Assembly: GCA_029982105.1 (NCBI GenBank)
Contig: JARRCQ010000054.1
Location: forward strand, 1-8,994
DNA from: Candidatus Atribacteria bacterium
GTDB lineage: Bacteria; Atribacterota; Atribacteria; Atribacterales; Caldatribacteriaceae
Length of the DNA: 8,994 nt
Reading direction: 5' to 3'
Below the pieces are notes generated by a model. That model was not told the DNA's origin. It did not search any database and was given only the letters and a program-made list of their open reading frames with translations. Positions 1-5,900 of the stretch are shown piece after piece (the first letter of the stretch is position 1; each line of letters begins with the position of its first letter). A program made the position numbers and the translations under genes.

Positions 1-77
1 ACTCGAGCTCCAATTAAGTCCTCTTTAACTTTACGAACATCTAGAACTTTCTGCAGTTTAAACTGATATCCCTTCAT
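1..77 (-). CDS. fliJ: FliJ flagellar export chaperone/ATPase stalk, N-terminal fragment
   Basis: Only the first 25 codons are in the window; the rest lies past position 1. The peptide starts MKGYQFKLQKVLDVRKVKED, which fits the FliJ N-terminal pattern (F-x-L-Q-K-V-L-D-x-R) leading into a long coiled coil. FliJ is the gamma-subunit-like stalk that inserts in the FliI hexamer. ATG at 77 is directly after the fliI TAA, in the same frame, with AAGGAG at 86-91 (8-nt spacer). Identification relies on short text plus invariable fliI-fliJ synteny. Confidence 0.85.
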   Translation of the reverse strand, partial: MKGYQFKLQKVLDVRKVKEDLIGAR

Positions 78-1394
78 TTATTTTTCTCCTTCAAAAAGCT
101 GGGAAAGAAAAGCCTGTGTTTCTTCCCAGGAAAAACTTTCCCCTACCTCCTGGCGCAGAAATTTTTTCACTTTATCTATCATCGTTAAAGCGTAATCAAT
201 GCGAGGATTAGAACCCTGTTCATAAGCCCCAATGTTTACTAAATCTTCTGCTTCACTGTAAGTAGCCAAAATTTCCCTTAATTTCTGAGCCATTTGCTGT
301 TGTTTTTCATCAGTAATATCAGGCATAAGACGGCTGATACTTTGTAAAACATCTATAGAAGGATAATGACCTTCAAAAGATAACTTACGAGAAAGAACAA
401 TATGCCCATCCAAAATAGATCTTACCGCATCAGCGATAGGTTCATTCATATCATCACCTTCTACCAACACCGTATAAAGAGCGGTAATACTTCCTCGCTG
501 TGAATTTCCAGTTCTCTCCATCAAGCGAGGGAGCAAGGTAAACACCGAAGGAGTATAGCCTCTCGTAGTAGGTGGTTCCCCTACTGCAAGGCCTAATTCT
601 CTTTGGGCCATAGCTAAGCGAGTAACTGAATCCATAAGAAAAAGAACATCTTTCCCTTTATCTCTAAAATATTCAGCAATAGCAGTAGCACAAAAAGCAG
701 CTTTAATTCGCAAAAGAGGAGCTTTATCTGAGGTAGCTACTACAAGACAGCTTCGACGCAATCCTTCTTCTCCTAAGTCTTTTTCAATAAATTCTTTTAC
801 TTCTCTCCCTCTTTCTCCCACCAGAGCTATAACATTAACATCACTTTGGGCATAACGAGCAATCATGCCCAAAAGAGTACTTTTTCCCACTCCACTGCCG
901 GCAAAAATCCCTACTCTTTGTCCCTTCCCGCAGGTTAAAACTCCATCGATAGCTTTAATTCCCAAAGGTAAAACTTCTTTAATGGGTCTTCTGTGTAAAG
1001 GAGGAGGTGGTTCACAATCTATAGGATACTCTGTTTCTCCTTCTATAGGCCCCTTGCCATCCATAGGACGCCCTAAAGCATCTAATACGCGTCCTAACAA
1101 GCTTTCCCCTACTTTGATTTTCATTTCTTTACCTAAAGCTATGACATCACTCCCTAATTCTATTCCATTTCTTTCTCCTAAAGGCATAAGTAGAGTTTTT
1201 TCTCCTCGGAAGCCCACTACTTCAGCTAATATTTCACTTTCTCTATCTCGAGAGCGTATCCGGCATAGTTCTCCTACTCGACAGGAAGGGCCTTGAGATT
1301 CCATTACTATTCCCACCGATTGCAAAATTTTCCCATTTAAACGCAAAGAGTCAATATTTTCCACTATTTCTTTTATTTCAGAAAAGTCAAGCAT
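78..1394 (-). CDS. fliI: FliI flagellar type III export ATPase
   Basis: 438 residues, the expected size. FliI is the F1-beta-like hexameric ATPase at the base of the flagellar secretion system. Walker A is AGSGVGKST at 165-173 (K171), the catalytic glutamate E194 is in LVGERGRE, and Walker B is VLFLMD ending at D255. FliI-type signatures include LGRVLDALGRPMDGKGP (100-116), AQRELGLAVGEPPTTRGYTP (263-282) and the arginine-rich VLSRKLSFEGHYPSIDVLQS (333-352). These separate it from ATP synthase beta. ATG at 1394 overlaps the fliH end by 8 nt (ATGCTTGA), a typical coupling arrangement, with GAGGGAAG upstream. The stop TAA is followed immediately by the fliJ ATG. No signs of damage. Confidence 0.97.
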   Translation of the reverse strand: MLDFSEIKEIVENIDSLRLNGKILQSVGIVMESQGPSCRVGELCRIRSRDRESEILAEVVGFRGEKTLLMPLGERNGIELGSDVIALGKEMKIKVGESLLGRVLDALGRPMDGKGPIEGETEYPIDCEPPPPLHRRPIKEVLPLGIKAIDGVLTCGKGQRVGIFAGSGVGKSTLLGMIARYAQSDVNVIALVGERGREVKEFIEKDLGEEGLRRSCLVVATSDKAPLLRIKAAFCATAIAEYFRDKGKDVLFLMDSVTRLAMAQRELGLAVGEPPTTRGYTPSVFTLLPRLMERTGNSQRGSITALYTVLVEGDDMNEPIADAVRSILDGHIVLSRKLSFEGHYPSIDVLQSISRLMPDITDEKQQQMAQKLREILATYSEAEDLVNIGAYEQGSNPRIDYALTMIDKVKKFLRQEVGESFSWEETQAFLSQLFEGEK

Positions 1395-2112
1395 CGCTTC
1401 CCTCTTCCAACACCCGGAGTAGTTCTTCTCTAATGTTTTCTAATTGGGTATCCACTCGAGCATCTATGCTACCAAAGGTAGTTTCTACCAAGCATTCTCC
1501 CCGCTTTAGTCGATGATCTTCTTGAATCTCTAGATAGTCTATCCCATCTATCCTTCTCATCAATTCTTCTCTTATTTCTCGAACTAAGCCATATTCTTCT
1601 TGACTCACTCGCAAAATTACTCTTTCTCGATTGCTCAACTTTTTCAAAGCCCTCTCTATCATAAGTTCAACAAATGGCTCTCTCTCTGCTTCTCTCCCTA
1701 TAATTTTCCGAGCGATAGCAAAGCTAAGTTCTAAAAGGGGCTCTTTCAATTTTTCTACCATTTCTTCTCGATAGTTATAAATCTCTCGAAGTTCCTGCTC
1801 CCACAGAGCCACTTTTTTTTGCCACTCCTTCTGTACTTCTTCTTTTCCTATCTTTATTCCCTCTTCCCAACCTTCTTTTTTAGCTTTATCTTCTATGTTT
1901 TTCTTTCCCTTTTCCGCTTCTTCCAATATCTGTTGAGCTTTTCTCTTCGCTTCTTCTATAATAAGGCTTATCTCTTCTTGAAATCTCTCTTCCTCATTTA
2001 TATCTTTTTCTTCTTCTCTTGCTCCAGTCCTTATTTCATCATCTTTTTCCCCTACTAAAAATTGTTCAGGGAGAATTTCTACTTTCTTATAAAGTCTAAA
2101 CAATGATTTCAT
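1387..2112 (-). CDS. fliH: FliH flagellar export ATPase regulator/stator
   Basis: 241 residues from the chosen ATG. FliH binds FliI, restrains its ATPase activity and links it to the C ring. A long charged coiled coil covers about 35-125 and contains the GxxxGxxxG run G81-WEEG-IKIG89, a hallmark of FliH. The C-terminal globular domain (about 126-241) ends with RGECLVETTFGSIDARVDTQ (204-223), close to the FliH/YscL/HrpE consensus. Extremely rich in Glu, Lys and Arg. The frame extends five codons to a GTG at 2127, but those codons are the GGAGGGGAGG signal itself; ATG at 2112 gives a usual MKSLFRLYKK N-terminus. Overlaps fliG by 17 nt and fliI by 8 nt, implying coupled translation of rotor and export genes. 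Confidence 0.92.
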   Translation of the reverse strand: MKSLFRLYKKVEILPEQFLVGEKDDEIRTGAREEEKDINEEERFQEEISLIIEEAKRKAQQILEEAEKGKKNIEDKAKKEGWEEGIKIGKEEVQKEWQKKVALWEQELREIYNYREEMVEKLKEPLLELSFAIARKIIGREAEREPFVELMIERALKKLSNRERVILRVSQEEYGLVREIREELMRRIDGIDYLEIQEDHRLKRGECLVETTFGSIDARVDTQLENIREELLRVLEEGSDA

Positions 2113-3118
2113 CCTCCCCTCCACCACGAGAAATCACGATTTCCCCTGTTTCTTCCAAATGACGAATAATGTTAACGATTTTCTGTTGGGCCTCATTAAC
2201 TACTCGAGCTCTTACTGGACCCATATAATCCATATCTTCTTTAATCATTTGGGCTGCTCTTTGAGAAACATTACGGAAAATCTTTTCCTGTAACTCCGGA
2301 GAGGCACCTTTCAAAGCCAGAGCTAAATCTTTCATATCTACCTGCCTCAATATCAATTGCACTTCCCGATCACCCAGAGTCAAAATATCCTCAAATACAA
2401 ACATCTCTGATTTAATTTCTTCTGCCAGCTCTGGATCTCTTTCTTCCAGAGCTTCTAAAATACTTTTTTCCGTTCCCCTATCACTTCTATTTAAAATCTC
2501 TACTAATTTTTTCTTCCCTCCCACTCGGGTAAAATCCTGAGTGGCAAGGAAATTAGAAACTTTTCTTTCTAAAACCGCCTCAACTTCTTTCACTATTTCT
2601 GGAGAAGTTCGATCCATAAGGGCTACCCTCATAGCCACCTCTCCCCGTACGCTTTCGGGAAGATTTCCTAAAACTACTGCTGCCTGCTCTGGTTTCAAAT
2701 AAGAAAGAATCAAAGCAATAGTTTGAGGATGTTCGTTTTGAATGAAATTTACCAACTGCAACGGGTCAGCTCGCCGTAAGGATTCAAAGGGAGTAATCTC
2801 CAAAGTGGCAGAAAGTCGGCTAATAATCTCTTGAGCTCGATGAGGGCCCACAGCTTTCTCCAGGAGCTGACGAGCATAATCTACACCTCCCTGAGAAATA
2901 TACTGCTGAGCCAATGCCAGATGATAAAATTCACCAACTACCTCTCCCCGTAAGTCTGGAGGAACTTTTTCCAAGGTAGCTATTTCTAAAGTTATATCTT
3001 CTATTTCCTCATCGGTAAGCCTTTTTAGAAGCTGTGCAGCAGCATCCGGTTCCAGGCTCACCAAGAGAATGGCCGCTTTTTGTTTACCAGTAATTGATCT
3101 ACGCTGAACCATAGCCAT
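2096..3118 (-). CDS. fliG: FliG flagellar motor switch protein
   Basis: 340 residues, normal length. FliG sits on the FliF C-terminus, contacts FliM and interacts with the stator to generate torque. The N-terminal FliF-binding domain is about 8-105, the middle armadillo region carries EHPQ at 129-132 (NEHPQTIALILSYL), MFVFEDI is at 239-245, and the C-terminal torque domain follows. Charged residues equivalent to those needed in Escherichia coli are kept on the torque helix: R282 (FRNVSQRAA), E294/D295 (KEDMD) and R303 (GPVRARV). ATG at 3118 has GAGG 8 nt upstream, located in the last fliF codons; a second ATG at 3112 is possible. The 3' end overlaps fliH by 17 nt, and its GGA GGG GAG codons double as the fliH ribosome binding site. 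Confidence 0.97.
   Translation of the reverse strand: MAMVQRRSITGKQKAAILLVSLEPDAAAQLLKRLTDEEIEDITLEIATLEKVPPDLRGEVVGEFYHLALAQQYISQGGVDYARQLLEKAVGPHRAQEIISRLSATLEITPFESLRRADPLQLVNFIQNEHPQTIALILSYLKPEQAAVVLGNLPESVRGEVAMRVALMDRTSPEIVKEVEAVLERKVSNFLATQDFTRVGGKKKLVEILNRSDRGTEKSILEALEERDPELAEEIKSEMFVFEDILTLGDREVQLILRQVDMKDLALALKGASPELQEKIFRNVSQRAAQMIKEDMDYMGPVRARVVNEAQQKIVNIIRHLEETGEIVISRGGGEDEIIV
2113..2122 (-). promoter_or_regulatory. ribosome binding site for fliH inside the end of fliG
   Basis: GGAGGGGAGG on the minus strand directly precedes the ATG at 2112; the first GGAGG leaves a 5-nt spacer. The same bases encode the Gly-Gly-Gly-Glu stretch near the FliG C-terminus. This supports the ATG over the upstream GTG at 2127, which would lie before the signal. 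A TTG at 2103 would also be at workable distance but is a weaker start codon. Confidence 0.65.
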
Positions 3119-3121
3119 AAA

Positions 3122-4711
3122 TTAATCCTCGTGTAACCAGCTTCTCAGTAATTTGACCGCATCTTCTGGATTAGTGTTAACTAATTTTTTGATATCCTCT
3201 TCCATCCTTCTTTGCACTTCCATTTTTACTTTTTCCTCCGGACTAAGCTCTATTGGTTTAATAGGTGGTAACTTTTCCTCTTCTTCGTATTCTTCTGGTT
3301 CTTCATAAAACTCTGCCATTACCTTTTCAGGAGTAGTAGCAGAAACCAATATTCTTCTTCCTAGAGAATACATCAAAAATATCAAAAGTCCGATTAATCC
3401 ATATTTAGCTAAAAGTTCTACCCACCTCATTCTATTCTGGGAGGCCAAAGCCCTTCTTTCTTCTTCCTGCATCTCTCGATTAAAAGGCAGAGACTCCACA
3501 ATCAACATATCTCCCCGTTCTTCGCTTAATCCTGCTGCCGCTTTAACTACTCCTTCCACTTTTTGCACTTGTTCTGGAGGAAGCTCGCTGTCTATTAAAA
3601 CAGCTACTGAAAGGCGGTTAATTTTTCCTGGAGAAGACGCAAATCTTTCCATTATACGGTTAATTTCATAGTTTACTGTCGAATCTCGGCGGGTGTAGTT
3701 ATTGTTTTGCCCTGTTGGCTCGCTTTCTTGGCCATAAACAGGAATATTAGAAGCTACGCCCGGAACCCCTCCTGGTGCTGTAACTCCTCCCTGATATTTT
3801 TCTTCTGTTTCTTTGGCACTTCTTGCTATTCCCTCTCCTCCTCTTATCGGTTCAAAGGTTTCTTTTTCTCCTTCTCGTTGCTCAAAATCAAGGTCCGCAG
3901 TTACTCGCACCACCGCCTGGTTATATCCCAAAGCACTCTCTAACATAGATTGAATTCTATTGGTAAGAGTAGCCTCTATTTCCTTTTTCATCTCTAATTG
4001 AGTAGCAGTAAGGCGAGACAAATTGGCCCAAGCAGAACCCTCTCCGGTCCCACTAGCTAAAACATTTCCTCGATCGTCAATAATGGCCACCCGATTAGGG
4101 TTTAAACCTTCTACACTATTAGCTATTAAGTTAGCAATAGCTTCTATTTGATTATCCTGAAGAGTAACCCCGGAACGGAGCTTTAAAACCACTGAAGCAG
4201 TGGGCACTTTTTCTTCTTCGGCAAAAAGCCGCTCCTCGGGAACTACAATGTGTACTCGTGCTCCCTCTACTTCCCGTAGTTCCATAATGGTTCTCTCTAA
4301 TTCCCCTTGCAAAGCTCGCTGATAATTAACTTTTTGCAAAAAGCTGGTAAGACCAAAAGTGTTTTTATCAAAGAGTTCAAAACCCTCCCCTTGAGCAGGC
4401 AAACCTTCTTGAGCTAATTTCATTCGTGCCTCATAAACTTTATCTTGAGGAACTAAAATCCTGGTTCCGCCACTGGATATTTGATAAGGAATGTTTAACT
4501 CTCTTAATTTATCTACTACTCTACCCGCTTCTTCTACTGATAAATTTTGAAATAGAGGAACATAGTCTGGCTTCCCGGCATAGAGGAAAAGAGTAGCTAT
4601 TCCTGCCACTAAAACAGTGGAAATCAGCAAAAATAACAACCTCTGTCCCTGGTTCATCTCCTCCCAGGCTTTTTTTGCTTGTCCGGTAAAGTCAGCTAAG
4701 GGATTCTTCAT
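3122..4711 (-). CDS. fliF: FliF flagellar MS-ring protein
   Basis: 529 residues, typical size. FliF builds the membrane-embedded MS ring on which rotor and export apparatus assemble. Membrane segment 1 is about 24-45 (LLFLLISTVLVAGIATLFLY) and segment 2 about 434-452 (AKYGLIGLLIFLMYSLG). Between them are the periplasmic ring-building domains: YVPLFQNLSVEEAGRVVDKL (50-69), GEGFELFDKNTFGLTSFLQK (108-127), RTIMELREVEGARVHIVVPE (140-159), then the glycine/proline-rich beta-collar region near 305-340 (GGVTAPGGVPGVASNIPVYG) and SSPGKINRLSVAVLID (359-374). The acidic cytoplasmic tail ends NPEDAVKLLRSWLHED, the FliG-binding motif. ATG at 4711 follows AGGTG with about a 10-nt spacer. fliG starts 3 nt after the stop, matching the FliF/FliG partnership. 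No cleavable signal peptide. Confidence 0.97.
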   Translation of the reverse strand: MKNPLADFTGQAKKAWEEMNQGQRLLFLLISTVLVAGIATLFLYAGKPDYVPLFQNLSVEEAGRVVDKLRELNIPYQISSGGTRILVPQDKVYEARMKLAQEGLPAQGEGFELFDKNTFGLTSFLQKVNYQRALQGELERTIMELREVEGARVHIVVPEERLFAEEEKVPTASVVLKLRSGVTLQDNQIEAIANLIANSVEGLNPNRVAIIDDRGNVLASGTGEGSAWANLSRLTATQLEMKKEIEATLTNRIQSMLESALGYNQAVVRVTADLDFEQREGEKETFEPIRGGEGIARSAKETEEKYQGGVTAPGGVPGVASNIPVYGQESEPTGQNNNYTRRDSTVNYEINRIMERFASSPGKINRLSVAVLIDSELPPEQVQKVEGVVKAAAGLSEERGDMLIVESLPFNREMQEEERRALASQNRMRWVELLAKYGLIGLLIFLMYSLGRRILVSATTPEKVMAEFYEEPEEYEEEEKLPPIKPIELSPEEKVKMEVQRRMEEDIKKLVNTNPEDAVKLLRSWLHED

Positions 4712-4717
4712 AGCTTG

Positions 4718-5017
4718 TTACACCTGCATACGCATTATTTCCTGGTAAGCCTCTACTACTTTATTTCTCACTTGTACTGTAAGTCCCAGAGCTAAATTAG
4801 CTTTTTGTAAAGCTATAAGAGCGCTATGGATGTCTTCCTCCCCTTGAGCCACTTTTTCTACCATTTGGTCTGCTTCAATCTGTAGGTTGTTAACCTTTTG
4901 CAAAGCCTGGTTTAAATAATCTCCAAATTTCCCCATCCCTGGAGAAGAGGATAAGGTATCTTTTTTTGAATTTTCTAAACCTAAAGAAAAAAGAGAGATT
5001 CCATTTTCTATTCTCAT
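4718..5017 (-). CDS. fliE: FliE flagellar hook-basal body protein (rod/MS-ring adapter)
   Basis: 99 residues from the chosen start, the normal FliE length. FliE links the MS ring to the proximal rod and is an early substrate of the flagellar exporter. The conserved C-terminal half is clear: FGDYLNQALQKVNNLQIEAD (31-50), QGEEDIHSALIALQKANLAL (58-77) and the ending VRNKVVEAYQEIMRMQV. The frame can be extended eight codons to a TTG at 5041 overlapping flgC, but the ATG at 5017 has AAGGAG (5024-5029) six nt upstream and gives a family-length protein, so I prefer it. The fliF start is 6 nt after the stop. Confidence 0.93.
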   Translation of the reverse strand: MRIENGISLFSLGLENSKKDTLSSSPGMGKFGDYLNQALQKVNNLQIEADQMVEKVAQGEEDIHSALIALQKANLALGLTVQVRNKVVEAYQEIMRMQV

Positions 5018-5023
5018 TTTTAA

Positions 5024-5029
5024 CTCCTT
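5024..5029 (-). promoter_or_regulatory. ribosome binding site that fixes the fliE start
   Basis: AAGGAG on the minus strand, with a 6-nt spacer to the ATG at 5017. It lies downstream of the longer TTG candidate at 5041, so it can only serve the ATG. Confidence 0.75.
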
Positions 5030-5030
5030 A

Positions 5031-5423
5031 CTACCGGCCAATATTCAAGGCACTGCTCATCATAGTTTTGGTAGCATTCAATGCCGTTACATTAGCCTCG
5101 TAAGCCCGAGTAGCAGCTAACATGTCTACCATCTCGTTTACCAAAATCACATTGGGATATTCTACCCATCCTTCGGCATTAGCATCAGGGTGTTCAGGTT
5201 GATAAATCAATCGCGAAGGGGTGGAGGAATCTTCTTGAATTCTATTCACCCTTACCCCTCCCTCTTTCCCTACTTCAAATACTACTATTTTCCTCCGGTA
5301 TGGCCCTCCACCTGTGGTCCTGGTAGTATCAACATTAGCTACATTAGAGGATATAATATCCATCCGTAAGCGTTCAGCAGTAAGAGCCGAAGCGCTAACA
5401 TCGAAATTACGAAATATCTTCAT
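5031..5423 (-). CDS. flgC: FlgC flagellar basal-body proximal rod protein
   Basis: 130 residues, slightly shorter than the enterobacterial protein but typical. FlgC joins FlgB and FlgF in the proximal rod. The rod N-terminal motif is ISSNVANVDTTRT at 24-36, followed by GGPYRRKIVVFE (39-50), both diagnostic of FlgC. The C-terminal half has the conserved PEHPDANAEGWVEYPNV (76-92) and VNEMVDMLAATRAYEANV (95-112). ATG at 5423 with AAGGAGG and a 9-nt spacer, the signal lying within the end of flgB. The stop is 13 nt before the chosen fliE start. Nothing looks broken. Confidence 0.96.
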   Translation of the reverse strand: MKIFRNFDVSASALTAERLRMDIISSNVANVDTTRTTGGGPYRRKIVVFEVGKEGGVRVNRIQEDSSTPSRLIYQPEHPDANAEGWVEYPNVILVNEMVDMLAATRAYEANVTALNATKTMMSSALNIGR

Positions 5424-5424
5424 T

Positions 5425-5814
5425 TCATCGTACCTCCTTAATTACAGTTTCCAATAGACCAAATTTTTCCGAAATCATACGGGTCAAGGTCTGATAATAG
5501 ATGCTATTCTCCAAAACCAAAGTCATTTCTTTCTCCACATCCACCCCTCCTCCATCCTGGCGTACCGCATACTCTTCCGCCCCTTTAGTAAGCGAAGTTT
5601 CTCCGTTATCAGGAAGAAGATGGCGGGGATGAGTTAACCACAAATTTTCTCTCTCTTCGCTTTTTCTCAAATAGGCTTCAAAGTTTACATCCTGGCGTTC
5701 ATAATTGGGAGTTTCTACATTCGCTACATTATTTACCAATAAATTCTGCCGAACCAAAGATAAATCCAAACCTCTCTCTAAAAGTTGAAAAACAGGATCT
5801 TTAATAATCTCCAT
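5425..5814 (-). CDS. flgB: FlgB flagellar basal-body proximal rod protein
   Basis: 129 residues, normal for FlgB, one of the proximal rod subunits assembled on the MS ring and exported by the flagellar type III system without a cleaved signal peptide. The N-terminal rod motif is at about 23-40 (QNLLVNNVANVETPNYERQ, cf. ANNIANADTPGYK of the family), followed by DVNFE at 42-46. The C-terminal helix has VDVEKEMTLVLENSIYYQTL (91-110) and ends KFGLLETV, as in FlgB homologues. The ATG at 5814 follows GGGGTG with a 6-nt spacer. It opens the structural part of the block after the 86-nt promoter-bearing gap. Its last codons (AAG GAG GTA) provide the ribosome binding site for flgC, whose ATG is one nt past the flgB stop. 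Confidence 0.94.
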   Translation of the reverse strand: MEIIKDPVFQLLERGLDLSLVRQNLLVNNVANVETPNYERQDVNFEAYLRKSEERENLWLTHPRHLLPDNGETSLTKGAEEYAVRQDGGGVDVEKEMTLVLENSIYYQTLTRMISEKFGLLETVIKEVR

Positions 5815-5900
5815 TTGTTCACCCCAAGTTGTATACTTTCAATTGTTGAGGATAAATTATTGTGCCAAAATAAGGAGTAAAATGCAGGAAAACTTAAAAA
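5815..5900 (-). other. intergenic region between rpoN-like gene and flgB
   Basis: These 86 nt are the only gap above about 15 nt in the window. They hold a candidate sigma-54 -24/-12 element (5852-5867) and a modest flgB ribosome binding site (GGGGTG just upstream of the ATG). Between them is a short imperfect dyad, AAGT-ATACA-ACTT on the minus strand, containing the palindrome GTATAC. I see no hairpin plus U-run that would terminate transcription after the sigma-54 gene, so readthrough from upstream into flgB is possible. No convincing sigma-A (-35/-10) or sigma-28 (TAAA/GCCGATAA) promoter is visible. Confidence 0.6.
5852..5867 (-). promoter_or_regulatory. candidate sigma-54-type promoter for flgB (perfect -24, atypical -12)
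   Basis: On the minus strand the bases read TGGCACAATAATTTAT. TGGCAC (5867-5862) is a perfect -24 element. After the correct spacing the -12 position has TTTA (5856-5853) instead of TTGC, so the normally near-invariant GC is TA. Counting from the -24/-12 geometry, transcription would start near 5841, giving a leader of about 27 nt before the flgB ATG with the ribosome binding site inside it. Location in the only intergenic gap and directly after a sigma-54 gene supports the call; the missing GC weakens it. A specificity-altered sigma-54 could account for the difference (inference). Confidence 0.45.

Noticed and set aside
865..1296. Plus-strand open frame of 143 codons opposite fliI
   Set aside because: Lies entirely within the antisense of the conserved ATPase core; composition is a reverse-complement shadow with no ribosome binding site or family resemblance.
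3814..3826. Plus-strand TGGCAC followed by TTGC, resembling a sigma-54 promoter, inside fliF
   Set aside because: Only 3 nt separate the two elements instead of 5, it is antisense within a conserved coding region and there is no plus-strand gene downstream.
4718..5041. Longer FliE starting with TTG at 5041
   Set aside because: The AAGGAG signal lies downstream of this codon and fits the ATG at 5017; the longer form gives an atypical N-terminus.
5824..5840. Imperfect dyad AAGT-ATACA-ACTT (minus strand) as an operator or terminator
   Set aside because: Too short and weak, with no U-run; retained only as a remark on the intergenic region.
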